A stretch of DNA of 64,000 nucleotides from an uncultured Bacilli bacterium. GTDB taxonomy: Bacteria > Bacillota_I > Bacilli_A > RF39 > UBA660. How positions within the stretch are numbered: the stretch's first letter is position 1; every line of letters starts with the position of its first letter. Of this stretch, positions 1-7,845 are shown in pieces. The notes beneath the pieces are model-generated. The model was not told the origin of the DNA, did no database searches, and saw nothing but the letters and a program-made list of their open reading frames with translations. The stretch lies in the NCBI GenBank assembly GCA_944373145.1, contig CALWAL010000005.1:62001-126000 (forward strand), in the 5' to 3' direction. The position numbers and the translations under genes were made by a program.

Positions 1-1332
1 ATTATTGATGGTGTTTTTCTTAAATTGAGCAATGATGGAATTCAAGAAAAAATCAAGTATAGTGGGCTAAAAAATGATAAATATAATAAAAAAGTTTTAG
101 ATGCCTATTTATTTTTTTACAATAGATTAATGCAAGATTTAGAGAATTTATCGTCTACTAATAAAATGAAAAAATTATTGGAATTAAAAAATAAAATTTT
201 AAGTGTAAATGTTGTAGAAATAATTGCACCATATGATGATAATGCAACAGTAGGTTATAGAATATTTGAAGTGTTAAATGCAAGGGGGATACCATTAGAA
301 CAACATGAATTGATTAAGAACTATATATTTAAATATAAGAAAAAAAAGAAAAATTCAAAAAATGATGGAGCTAAAAAGCAATGGGAAAATATAGTAAACA
401 ATTTAGTAAATGAATATAATGATAATATGAGTAACTTTTTTTCACATTATATAATTCATAAGTATGGTATTAAATCATCAAAAAAAGGGGAATTTGAAGC
501 AATAAAAGAAAATTGTCATAAAGGAGAAGTTGATGACCTATTATTAGATTTAGTAAAAAAATCGAATTATTACTCTGTTATTTGTGATCCATCTAAGAAT
601 TCCACTTTGCCATTTCTTAGTAAAACTGTAATTAATGCATTAATTTTTTTTAAAGATATGAATATTAGACAGATTAGACCAGTTCTTCTTTCTTTGTTTA
701 ATTGTGCTGATTCTGGGTTGATTAGTCAAACCGTATTAGACGATATTATAAAATATTTAGAATCATTTTATTTTATTTATGTTGTTCTTGCTAAAAATAA
801 AACTAATAATTTAGAAAATATAATATGTAATTATGCCCATAAATTGGAAAATGAATTTAATTCTAAAGTTTATGAAGAATTTTTGAATTCGTTATCTAAA
901 TATAAAATATCATATGACAGTTTTGAAAATTATTTTTGTGATATTGGGTATTCTAAAAAAAATGTCAAATTTAAAAATAGTTCAAATAAAAAAGTCGTTT
1001 TCTACGTTTTAAAAAAAATTGAGATATATTACAACACAGAAAATGACTATGATTTAAATAAATTTTCTATTGAACATATAAAATGTGATGATGAAGAGAA
1101 TGATGAAATAGCAAAAATTGGGAACTTATTACCATTGTCAGAAAATAGAAATAATAAAATTTCAAATGCTGATTTTGATACAAAGGTTGAGCAATATAAA
1201 AAATCTAATCTGTTAACTGTGAAAAGATTTTTAACAAATTATTCAACAAAAAAGGTTTGGGATGAATCAGATATAATTAATAGAACAAAAAAAATTGCAA
1301 AAATGTGTTATAAGAATGTTTGGCCTTTATAA
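1..1332 (+). CDS. GmrSD-like DUF262-DUF1524 restriction protein, 5' partial
   Basis: The reading frame is open to the left edge, so the N-terminus lies outside the window; the first visible TTG at 25 is not a convincing start. The visible part ends a DUF262 (ParB/Srx-like NTPase) domain with FEVLNARGIPLEQHELIKNY at about codons 90-109, and continues into a C-terminal DUF1524 (HNH-like) domain with IEHIKCDDEE and IGNLLPLSENRNNKISN. Such fusions belong to the GmrSD/BrxU group that cleaves modified DNA (established knowledge). The usual HxxP of DUF1524 reads H-I-K-C here, so the proline is missing and nuclease activity is uncertain. It lies 5' of a complete DpnII system, consistent with a defence island. 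Confidence 0.8.
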   Translation: MIDGVFLKLSNDGIQEKIKYSGLKNDKYNKKVLDAYLFFYNRLMQDLENLSSTNKMKKLLELKNKILSVNVVEIIAPYDDNATVGYRIFEVLNARGIPLEQHELIKNYIFKYKKKKKNSKNDGAKKQWENIVNNLVNEYNDNMSNFFSHYIIHKYGIKSSKKGEFEAIKENCHKGEVDDLLLDLVKKSNYYSVICDPSKNSTLPFLSKTVINALIFFKDMNIRQIRPVLLSLFNCADSGLISQTVLDDIIKYLESFYFIYVVLAKNKTNNLENIICNYAHKLENEFNSKVYEEFLNSLSKYKISYDSFENYFCDIGYSKKNVKFKNSSNKKVVFYVLKKIEIYYNTENDYDLNKFSIEHIKCDDEENDEIAKIGNLLPLSENRNNKISNADFDTKVEQYKKSNLLTVKRFLTNYSTKKVWDESDIINRTKKIAKMCYKNVWPL

Positions 1333-1374
1333 ATAAAAAAACGTATTTTAAATATACTATAAATGGTGAGATGA

Positions 1375-1572
1375 ATGTTCAAAGTTATAGTTATTTATAA
1401 AAAGAATAAATATGAGATTAAAGTATATGATTATGAGTTTAATAGATGGTGTGCATCACATAATGGAACATTGTTTAGAACTATTGAAGATGCCAAATTT
1501 ATGAAAAGCATATTAATAAAATTAAATAATAAAAATATAAAAGATGTTATTATAGAAGATATTAGGAGGTAG
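1375..1572 (+). CDS. small protein upstream of dpnM, unknown function
   Basis: Sixty-five codons with a GGTGAG ribosome site five bases before ATG. The stop codon is embedded in the AGGAGG site of dpnM, so the two genes are almost certainly co-transcribed. The product is basic and contains F-N-R-W-C near residue 24 followed by TIEDAKFMKSI. This resembles the F-D-D-W-C plus TSLNQLSQI layout of the small gene between dpnA and the nuclease, suggesting the two are distant relatives. The function is not known. Candidate roles are a controller or accessory protein for the restriction operon, but no helix-turn-helix is visible. Confidence 0.65.
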   Translation: MFKVIVIYKKNKYEIKVYDYEFNRWCASHNGTLFRTIEDAKFMKSILIKLNNKNIKDVIIEDIRR

Positions 1573-1576
1573 CAAA

Positions 1577-2428
1577 ATGATTAAAGGAAAACCATTTGTA
1601 AAATGGGCTGGTGGGAAAAGACAAATTATTGATAAATTAAAACAATATGTTCCTGATGAATTTAATACTTATTATGAACCATTTGTTGGTGGAGGTGCTT
1701 TGTTATTTGAATTATCTCCTAAAAATGCGGTTATTAATGATTATAATAGAGAACTTATGAATGTTTATGAATGTATTAAAGATGCTAAAAAGTTTGAATC
1801 TATGTGTAAAGAATTGAATCATCATGAAACTATGCATTCTGAGGAATATTATTATGAAATTAGAAATTTAGATAGGGATAAAAAGAAGTTTAATAAGTTA
1901 GCTGATTATAAAAGAGCTGCTAGAACAATTTATCTTAATAAGGCTTGCTTTAATGGATTATATAGAGTAAATAGTAAAAATGAATTTAATGTTCCATTTG
2001 GAAAGAAAAATAAAGTTAATACTTATGAAGGGCAAAATCTAGGAATTATATGTGGATTTTTAAATTACAACAATATTAGATTATTATCAGTTGATTTTGA
2101 AGAAGCTGTAAAAGACGCTAAAAAAGGGGACTTTGTATATTTTGATCCGCCATATGATTCTGATACAACTACCTTTAATAGTTATACTGAAGATGGCTTT
2201 GATAAAGAAGAACAAAAAAGACTTGCAAAAGTATTTAAGGATTTGGATAAAAGAGGATGTTATGTAATGTTATCTAATCATAATACAACTTTAGTTAATG
2301 AATTATATAAAGAATATAATATTCACATTATAGAGGCTAAAAGAAATATTAATGCTAATGGTAAAAAAAGAGAAAAAGTTGAAGAAGTTATAATAACAAA
2401 TTTTGAAAATAAAAGAGGATTTGAATAG
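1577..2428 (+). CDS. dpnM: DNA adenine methylase, DpnM/Dam type (GATC)
   Basis: A 283-residue class alpha N6-adenine methyltransferase that modifies GATC in duplex DNA and protects the host from its DpnII nuclease. Visible motifs are KWAGGKRQ at the N-terminus (SAM-site flank typical of Dam), PFVGGGALLF at about residues 35-44 (motif I) and YFDPPYDSD near 190 (catalytic DPPY). Length matches DpnM. A perfect AGGAGG precedes ATG at eight bases. It is the first methylase of a dpnM-dpnA-accessory-dpnII operon. Identification as GATC-specific follows from the family and from the clear DpnII nuclease downstream. Confidence 0.95.
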   Translation: MIKGKPFVKWAGGKRQIIDKLKQYVPDEFNTYYEPFVGGGALLFELSPKNAVINDYNRELMNVYECIKDAKKFESMCKELNHHETMHSEEYYYEIRNLDRDKKKFNKLADYKRAARTIYLNKACFNGLYRVNSKNEFNVPFGKKNKVNTYEGQNLGIICGFLNYNNIRLLSVDFEEAVKDAKKGDFVYFDPPYDSDTTTFNSYTEDGFDKEEQKRLAKVFKDLDKRGCYVMLSNHNTTLVNELYKEYNIHIIEAKRNINANGKKREKVEEVIITNFENKRGFE

Positions 2429-2463
2429 TAATTTTAGTATATTTAATATAAGGAGGTATTGAT

Positions 2464-3240
2464 ATGAATAGGTTAAAATATTATTATGAGAATCACAATT
2501 TTAAACTTATTCAAGGTGATTCATTAGCAATATTAAAAAAAATAGAGCCTAAAAGTGTTGATATGATTTTTGCTGATCCTCCTTATTTTTTGTCTGGTGA
2601 TGGTATTTCGTGCAGTGCAGGTAAAATGGTGAGCGTAAGAAAAGGGGCATGGGATGAAAAAATAGATATTAAAGAAAAGCATAGATTTAATAAAAAATGG
2701 ATTAGATTATGTAAAGAAATTTTAAAAGATGATGGGACTATTTGGATAAGCGGAACAATGCATAATATATATTCAATTGGTATGGCACTTGAAGAAGAAG
2801 GATTTAAAATAATTAATAATATTACTTGGAGAAAATTAAATCCTCCTCCAAATATTAGTTGTAGAGCTTTTGTTCATTCAACCGAAACAATATTATGGGC
2901 AAAGAAAGATATAAAGAAGGCTAAACATAAATTTAACTATGAATTAATGAGGAAAATGAATAACAATAAACAAATGAAAGATGTTTGGGAAACTTCTTTA
3001 ACTAAACCTAGTGAAAAAAAGTGTGGTAAACATCCTACTCAAAAACCTATTGCTTTATTAGAAAAAATTATTTTAGCATCGACTGATGAAGGTGATTTAA
3101 TTTTAGATCCGTTTAATGGTAGTGGTACTACTGGAATTGTTGCTAGTAGATTAAATAGAAAATATATTGGAATTGAAAAGAAAAAGGAATATTTAGAACT
3201 AACTATAAAGAGAAAGGAAGAAATTTGTGATAAAAGTTGA
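2464..3240 (+). CDS. dpnA: DNA adenine methylase, DpnA type (second GATC methylase)
   Basis: A 258-residue class beta adenine methyltransferase: FADPPYF (catalytic motif IV) at about residues 36-42 comes before the SAM motif DPFNGSGTTG near 216-225, with KHPTQKP just upstream. In Streptococcus pneumoniae, DpnA also methylates single-stranded DNA, and this protects incoming transforming plasmid DNA (established knowledge). The start is ATG after AAGGAGGT. The 3' end overlaps the next gene by 14 bases. Retention of both methylases suggests the organism, or the element's earlier host, took up DNA as single strands; that is inference. Confidence 0.92.
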   Translation: MNRLKYYYENHNFKLIQGDSLAILKKIEPKSVDMIFADPPYFLSGDGISCSAGKMVSVRKGAWDEKIDIKEKHRFNKKWIRLCKEILKDDGTIWISGTMHNIYSIGMALEEEGFKIINNITWRKLNPPPNISCRAFVHSTETILWAKKDIKKAKHKFNYELMRKMNNNKQMKDVWETSLTKPSEKKCGKHPTQKPIALLEKIILASTDEGDLILDPFNGSGTTGIVASRLNRKYIGIEKKKEYLELTIKRKEEICDKS

Positions 3241-3706
3241 TTTGAAAAATAATAAATATTTAACATTTTCTCGTGGTAAATTTGATGATTGGTGTGTATA
3301 TGAAGTAGATGAAAATGGAATTAAAAAAGCACCGTTAGATATAGAATATTTTACTTCTTTAAATCAATTATCCCAAATATTTAATCCTAATATGCTTTAT
3401 GATGATTTTATAAAACTATATGATGAAACTACTTCTATATTTAAAGATGATGTGATTTTAGATATAGAAAAACTAGTAGAACATTATAATGAGTATGCTG
3501 ATGAGGTTTTTAGAATCTTTTGTATTTTATATATGGCAATGATAGCGGAGCAAAATAAAAAATATACAAAATTAGGGAAAAGAATAAAAAGATTAGGGAT
3601 GTATAATTTATTAATTAAAAGATTATCCCCTAGTTATTGTGCAAATTTTATGAGAAACATGGATTGGAAAACAATTGATAAACTATGTTTAGAAGGTGGT
3701 TTTTAA
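3227..3706 (+). CDS. accessory protein of the DpnII locus, unknown function
   Basis: A 159-residue protein starting at GTG (AAAGGAAG six bases upstream) inside the end of dpnA, and ending in TAATG, where its stop overlaps the nuclease start. Both overlaps imply translational coupling with the restriction genes. The N-terminal 60 residues contain F-D-D-W-C-V followed by an FTSLNQLSQIF segment. The C-terminal half is helical and basic (YTKLGKRIKRLGMYNLLIKR). No catalytic motif is recognised. I believe similar small proteins accompany other GATC restriction loci, but I cannot name the family with certainty. Confidence 0.8.
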   Translation: MIKVDLKNNKYLTFSRGKFDDWCVYEVDENGIKKAPLDIEYFTSLNQLSQIFNPNMLYDDFIKLYDETTSIFKDDVILDIEKLVEHYNEYADEVFRIFCILYMAMIAEQNKKYTKLGKRIKRLGMYNLLIKRLSPSYCANFMRNMDWKTIDKLCLEGGF

Positions 3707-4563
3707 TGAACAGAAATTTTAACGAATGGTTAAGTAAAATTAAAACCAGTATATCAGATTATACATATTACGTTGACTTTAAAAAAATATATAAAAATGT
3801 TGATAAAGTAAAAGTAGAACTTAATATTTTGAATTCATTAATAGGTAGTCAAAATATTGAAGAAGAATTTCAAAATATTTTGATTAAATATCCTGAAACT
3901 TTAGAATGTATTCCTCTTTTATTAGCTGTTCGTTCAAGAGAAATATTTGTTAAAGATGAAATAAATGAATATTTATTTAAGTTTGATAAAATGGTTTATT
4001 CTATAAATGATTATATTAAATTTATGCGAGAAAGCGGACTATTTGATTTATTACAAAATCATATTATAAATAATTTATATGATTATGTTTTAGGTGTTGA
4101 AGTAGGATTAGATTCAAATGGTAGAAAAAATCGTGGTGGTCATTTAATGGAAAACTTAGTTGAAGATTATATAAAAAAAGCGGGATACATAAAAGATAAA
4201 AATTATTATAAAGAAATGTATACAAAAGATATTAAAACAAAATGGAATATAGATTTAATGTCAATATCAGGAAAGCAACAAGCTAGTAAACGATGGGATT
4301 ATGTCATAAAAACTGATGAGCAACTTTATGTTATTGAAACAAATTTTTATGCTAGTCAAGGTTCTAAATTAAATGAAACTGCAAGAAGTTATGAATTGAT
4401 TGCTCAAAAGGTCAAACAAATAACCGGAGTAACATTTATTTGGATAACTGATGGCACAGGCTGGAATAATGCTAAAAATAATTTAGAGGAAACATTTAAT
4501 GAATTAGAAACATTGTATAATATTAGTGATTTAGAATCTGGCGTTTTAAATGATTTAACATAA
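3706..4563 (+). CDS. dpnB: Type II restriction endonuclease DpnII (GATC)
   Basis: A 285-residue nuclease that cuts unmethylated GATC. The sequence closely follows the DpnII family from end to end: NFNEWLSKIKTSISDYTYY at the N-terminus, NSLIGSQNIEEEF, FDLLQNHIINNLYDYVLGVE, VGLDSNGRKNRGG, then YVIETNFYASQGSKLNETAR and TFIWITDGTGW. The ExN/ExK-like strand around IETNFY carries the likely metal site. I take the start as ATG in the TAATG overlap, with AAGGTGG upstream. This gives 285 codons against 288 in the pneumococcal enzyme; the in-frame ATG seven codons earlier would lie inside the preceding gene. Confidence 0.95.
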   Translation: MNRNFNEWLSKIKTSISDYTYYVDFKKIYKNVDKVKVELNILNSLIGSQNIEEEFQNILIKYPETLECIPLLLAVRSREIFVKDEINEYLFKFDKMVYSINDYIKFMRESGLFDLLQNHIINNLYDYVLGVEVGLDSNGRKNRGGHLMENLVEDYIKKAGYIKDKNYYKEMYTKDIKTKWNIDLMSISGKQQASKRWDYVIKTDEQLYVIETNFYASQGSKLNETARSYELIAQKVKQITGVTFIWITDGTGWNNAKNNLEETFNELETLYNISDLESGVLNDLT

Positions 4564-4569
4564 AATCCC

Positions 4570-4600
4570 AAAAAACCTATATTTTTGTAGGTATTTTTTA
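4570..4600 (+). terminator. rho-independent terminator after the DpnII operon
   Basis: A short stem, ACCTA/TAGGT, around an A/T loop, followed by ATTTTTTAT, seven bases after the nuclease stop codon. Confidence 0.6.
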
Positions 4601-4610
4601 TCAGGATAAG

Positions 4611-4712
4611 ATGATGGTACCATCATACTTATTTTGGCCTTATTTTATGCCAAAAGTCGCGGTACCAAACTTATTTTGCACTTGCAAAATATATCCCAAA
4701 ATCAATAAAAAT
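4611..4712. repeat. run of four palindromes in the spacer before the recombinase
   Basis: Four dyads follow each other: ATGATGGTACCATCAT (4611-4626, perfect 16-mer), TTTTGGC/GCCAAAA (about 4632-4654), ATTTTGCA-CT-TGCAAAAT (about 4671-4690), and AATCAATA/TATTGATT (about 4692-4713). The 9-mer ACTTATTTT occurs twice between them and GGTACC recurs. No coding frame runs through. This may be a recombination or transfer site, a structured RNA, or a REP-like unit. Confidence 0.6.
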
Positions 4713-4745
4713 ATTGATTTTATCCTTTAAATATAAGTTATTACT

Positions 4746-4786
4746 ATATCCCACTTCTTAAAAAAGATTATTTAAAATTGGGATAT
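4746..4786. repeat. inverted repeat ATATCCCA/TGGGATAT
   Basis: Eight-base perfect arms are separated by about 25 A/T-rich bases. They lie in the same gene-free stretch (4564-5034), which otherwise holds only A/T-rich sequence and further TATCC copies near 4828 and 4841. Confidence 0.45.
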
Positions 4787-5034
4787 CTATTATTTTGATA
4801 AAAAATTAATTAACACTTAATTATGTATCCAAAAAAGTATCCGAAAATTATCCTTGTTATAAATCTAGTTACAATATAAAATGTAGTAAAGTGGAATTAA
4901 TAGTATAATTTCATTTTTTATTAGTAGTGATTTTATGTTGTTTATAATTGGAAAATATAAAGGTTTGGTGTTATTAAGAAAGGCTTATATAGTCTTTTTT
5001 ATTTTGTATTATCATAAATTTAATAGTGATTAAT

Positions 5035-5214
5035 ATGAATAAATATAAGATAAATATTATATATAATGATTCTGGTCCAAATATAAATGACATATTAATT
5101 AAAACTTTAAAAATAGAAATATCAAAAAATCTTAAAAACATGATTTTGCTTCAGGGTAAAAATGTACTGCTGTTGAATAGTACTTATTTATCTCGTGAAA
5201 GTGATGTTAAATGA
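5035..5214 (+). CDS. small ORF preceding the serine recombinase
   Basis: Fifty-nine codons from ATG (an in-frame GTG lies three codons earlier), ending in ATGA, where its stop overlaps the recombinase start. Small ORFs immediately 5' of large serine recombinases are common in Tn4451/phage-type elements. The product has no recognised domain. The ribosome site is weak (AATAGTGATT), but the four-base overlap favours a real coupled gene. Function unknown. Confidence 0.5.
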   Translation: MNKYKINIIYNDSGPNINDILIKTLKIEISKNLKNMILLQGKNVLLLNSTYLSRESDVK

Positions 5215-6779
5215 ATAAAGAGATAAATATACTTTCTAATGTTGGATTATATATTAGATTATCACGTGAAGATGATGATAAAGTATCAGAAAGTCAAAGT
5301 ATTATAAATCAAAAAAGTTTATTAATACAGTATGTGAAAGAAAATGATTTAAGACTTGTTGATATTTATATTGACGATGGATATAGTGGTACTAATTTTG
5401 ATAGACCAGAATTTAAGAGAATGATAGATGATATCTTAAAAGGCAAAATTAATATGGTTATTACCAAAGATATGTCCCGTTTAGGACGAGATTATATTGG
5501 TACAGGAGAATTAATTGAAAAGTTTTTTCCAACTCATGGAGTTAGATATATAGCAGTTACTGATAATATTGATACTTATTTAGATACTTCCAATAATGAT
5601 ATTGCTCCTTTTAAAGCAATAATGAATGATATGTATGCAAAAGATATTTCTAAGAAAATTAAATCAAGTTTAATGGCAAAACAAAAAGAAGGCAAATGGG
5701 TAGGAGGAAGAACTCCATTTGGTTATATACAAGATCCTAATAATAAAAATAAATTAATAATATTTGAAGAACAGGCAGTTGTTGTTAGAAGAATATTTGA
5801 TATGTGTTTAGAGGGGTTAACATGCTATAAAATAGCTTTAAGATTAACAAACGAGAAAGTAAAGACACCAGCTGAATATTATAGTTTTGAATGGAAAAAT
5901 AATTATCATCTTAATTATGGATTATGGCATGCTAAGACAATTAGAGATATTTTAACTAATAGAATGTATATTGGCGATTTAGTCCAAAATAAAAGAAATA
6001 AAGTTAATTATAAAGTAAAAAAGATTATTAAAAACAATCCTGAAAATTATATTGTTGTAGAAAACACTCATGAGGCTATTATTAAAAAAGAAATATTTTA
6101 TGAAGTTCAAAAAAGAATTCCTAAAAATGTGGGAAGAAACGAAAAAAAAGAAACACATTTATTAGATGGTTTATTATATTGTGGAGATTGTGGTCATAGG
6201 ATATCTGTTACATCAAGAAGAAAAAAAGATAATAGATGTTATACAATATGTAATTATTATCGAACACATATGAAATATCATGCATGTACAACTCATTCCA
6301 ATAATTATGATATATTAGAAAATATTATTTTAAATACATTAAAAGAATTATGTTTAAATTATATTGATAAAAGAAAAATTAAAGAAGAAATATTAGAAAA
6401 TATAAATAATGATAATAAACAAAGCATAAAGAAAGAGATATCGGTACTTGAAAATGAAATCAATAACATTAATAGTAATTTAGATAACATCTATCTTGAT
6501 AAATTAAATAAAATAATTGCTGAAGAACAATTTAATAGAGTTAAAATTAAGTTAGAAAATGAATTAAAGATTAAACAAGATAGATATATAGAATTAGTTA
6601 GTAATATTAATGAACAAACTAATAATGAAATGAACCATAAAAAAATAGAGAAGTTTATTGATGAGTTTTTATCCATAGAAAAACCTAATAGAGAATTAAT
6701 CATTAATTTAGTTGATAGAATAGAAATATTTGAAGATAAAAATATAAATATAAAAGTTACTTTTAATAATTTATTTTAG
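5211..6779 (+). CDS. large serine recombinase (site-specific integrase)
   Basis: A 522-residue recombinase of the resolvase/invertase superfamily. The catalytic domain holds YIRLSRED (nucleophile Ser near residue 18), SESQSIINQ, DDGYSGTNFDRPEF and DMSRLGRDYIG. A Recombinase domain follows, then a zinc ribbon (CGDCGH near 323, then CNYY and a further Cys), a long coiled coil (about 395-470), and a C-terminal tail. Enzymes of this size insert and excise mobile elements at short att sites without homology. The neighbours (restriction genes, NERD protein, gene remnant) fit a small integrated defence-carrying element. It looks intact. Confidence 0.93.
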   Translation: MNKEINILSNVGLYIRLSREDDDKVSESQSIINQKSLLIQYVKENDLRLVDIYIDDGYSGTNFDRPEFKRMIDDILKGKINMVITKDMSRLGRDYIGTGELIEKFFPTHGVRYIAVTDNIDTYLDTSNNDIAPFKAIMNDMYAKDISKKIKSSLMAKQKEGKWVGGRTPFGYIQDPNNKNKLIIFEEQAVVVRRIFDMCLEGLTCYKIALRLTNEKVKTPAEYYSFEWKNNYHLNYGLWHAKTIRDILTNRMYIGDLVQNKRNKVNYKVKKIIKNNPENYIVVENTHEAIIKKEIFYEVQKRIPKNVGRNEKKETHLLDGLLYCGDCGHRISVTSRRKKDNRCYTICNYYRTHMKYHACTTHSNNYDILENIILNTLKELCLNYIDKRKIKEEILENINNDNKQSIKKEISVLENEINNINSNLDNIYLDKLNKIIAEEQFNRVKIKLENELKIKQDRYIELVSNINEQTNNEMNHKKIEKFIDEFLSIEKPNRELIINLVDRIEIFEDKNINIKVTFNNLF

Positions 6780-6811
6780 GGTTGTGATATAATTATTATG
6801 GATGTGATTTT

Positions 6812-7585
6812 ATGGAAATAATTAAAAGTATTATAAATACATATTTAAATAATCCAAATCTATTGTTGCAAACGATTATTTTGATAATATTATGTGTTTT
6901 ATTGAAAATATATTATCCAAAATTTAGAGGATTTATGGGTGAATTTTGGGTAAAATTGGAACTTCGTAAATTACCTAAAGATAAGTATATCATTTTTAAT
7001 GATATAATGATAGAAGATGAAAAAGGTACTCATCAAATTGATCATTTAGTTTTATCAAAGTTTGGCATTTTTGTAATTGAAATGAAAAATTATTATGGTT
7101 TAATAAAGGGAAAAGAATTCGATAATAAATGGTGTCAATATTTAGGAAAACATAAAAGTTATTTTTTAAACCCTATTCATCAAAATTATGGACATATAAA
7201 ATCTTTATCAAATTTATTTAAATTAGAAGACAAATGTTTTATTTCAGTTATATGTTTTTCTAACCAAGCAAAAGTTGATGTTAAGAGTAATAATATAGTT
7301 ACACAAGTTGACTATCTAAAAGACGAAATTTTAAAGTATAATGAGGTTCTTATTAATGATGATTTAAAAAAATTATCTAATATTGTTATATATAGTAATA
7401 TTGAGGATAAAAAATTAAGAAGTCAACACATAAAAAATATTCGCTTTAAAATTAATAATGATAAGAACTTAGAAGATAATATGATATGTCCAAAATGTGG
7501 TAACCAATTAATTGAACGAAACGGTAAATATGGAGAATTTATTGGATGTTCTAATTATCCTAAATGTAGATATATTAAAAAGTAG
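6812..7585 (+). CDS. NERD-domain protein with topoisomerase-type C4 zinc finger
   Basis: A 257-residue protein with an N-terminal membrane segment (about 13-33), a NERD nuclease-related domain (about 38-150: GEFWVKLELRKLP, IDHLVLSKFGIFVIEMKNYYG) and a C-terminal zinc finger CPKCGNQL...GCSNYPKC (about 222-253), as found at the end of topoisomerase I. NERD domains share the restriction-endonuclease fold, with the D-x(n)-E-x-K residues seen here as IDH and VIEMK. The architecture is common in Firmicutes, function unproven. It is transcribed with the recombinase (32-base gap) and probably belongs to the same element. Confidence 0.85.
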   Translation: MEIIKSIINTYLNNPNLLLQTIILIILCVLLKIYYPKFRGFMGEFWVKLELRKLPKDKYIIFNDIMIEDEKGTHQIDHLVLSKFGIFVIEMKNYYGLIKGKEFDNKWCQYLGKHKSYFLNPIHQNYGHIKSLSNLFKLEDKCFISVICFSNQAKVDVKSNNIVTQVDYLKDEILKYNEVLINDDLKKLSNIVIYSNIEDKKLRSQHIKNIRFKINNDKNLEDNMICPKCGNQLIERNGKYGEFIGCSNYPKCRYIKK

Positions 7586-7744
7586 TCTATCATAAATACG
7601 CAAGGACATGTATGCCCAATTCATACCCATATAATAAATAGACACATTTATAATCATACTTATACACCAAGATATACTTGTTCAGAAGAAAATCAAATAA
7701 TAAATAATGATTGTGGTAAATGTAGTGGCTTTATAAACAGATAA
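7586..7744 (+). pseudogene. 3' remnant of a Cys/His-rich gene at the probable element junction
   Basis: An open frame follows directly after the NERD stop codon, in the same frame, but it has no start codon and no ribosome site. It encodes about 52 residues with HVCPIHTHIINRHIYNHTY followed by a C-x(n)-C-G-K-C tail and ends in TAA right before a good terminator. The composition (His/Tyr/Asn-rich, HxH, Cys pairs) recalls small spore-coat CotD-like proteins, but this is tentative. Loss of its 5' part next to a serine recombinase suggests the host gene was interrupted by integration; the other half would lie left of the window. Confidence 0.5.
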
Positions 7745-7764
7745 AAACTTTTATCTGTTTTTTT
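7734..7764 (+). terminator. rho-independent terminator
   Basis: AACAGATAAAA pairs with TTTTATCTGTT and runs into TTTTTTTG, overlapping the stop codon of the gene remnant. Confidence 0.85.
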
Positions 7765-7787
7765 GTTAAAATTTTGATTATATATAC

Positions 7788-7817
7788 TTGAATTGATAGT
7801 TAAAAATATATTATAAT
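7788..7817 (+). promoter_or_regulatory. promoter of the ASCH gene
   Basis: TTGAAT (7788-7793), an 18-base spacer and TATAAT (7812-7817), about 28 bases before the start codon. Confidence 0.6.
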
Positions 7818-7836
7818 TATTTCAATATTGAAATAA
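7817..7836. promoter_or_regulatory. 20-bp perfect palindrome, probable operator
   Basis: TTATTTCAATATTGAAATAA is a perfect 20-bp dyad that begins in the -10 box and ends at the AGGTGA ribosome site of the ASCH gene. Its position would let a dimeric repressor block transcription start; it could alternatively form an mRNA hairpin. Confidence 0.6.
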
Positions 7837-7845
7837 GGTGAAAAT

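Noticed and set aside
3039-3266. Minus-strand frames inside dpnA, fusA, tuf, topA and similar genes
   Set aside because: They lie opposite strongly recognised proteins, have no ribosome sites, and their products are low-complexity.
4820-4860. TATCC repeats near 4828 and 4841 as a CRISPR or iteron array
   Set aside because: Only two or three short copies with irregular spacing.
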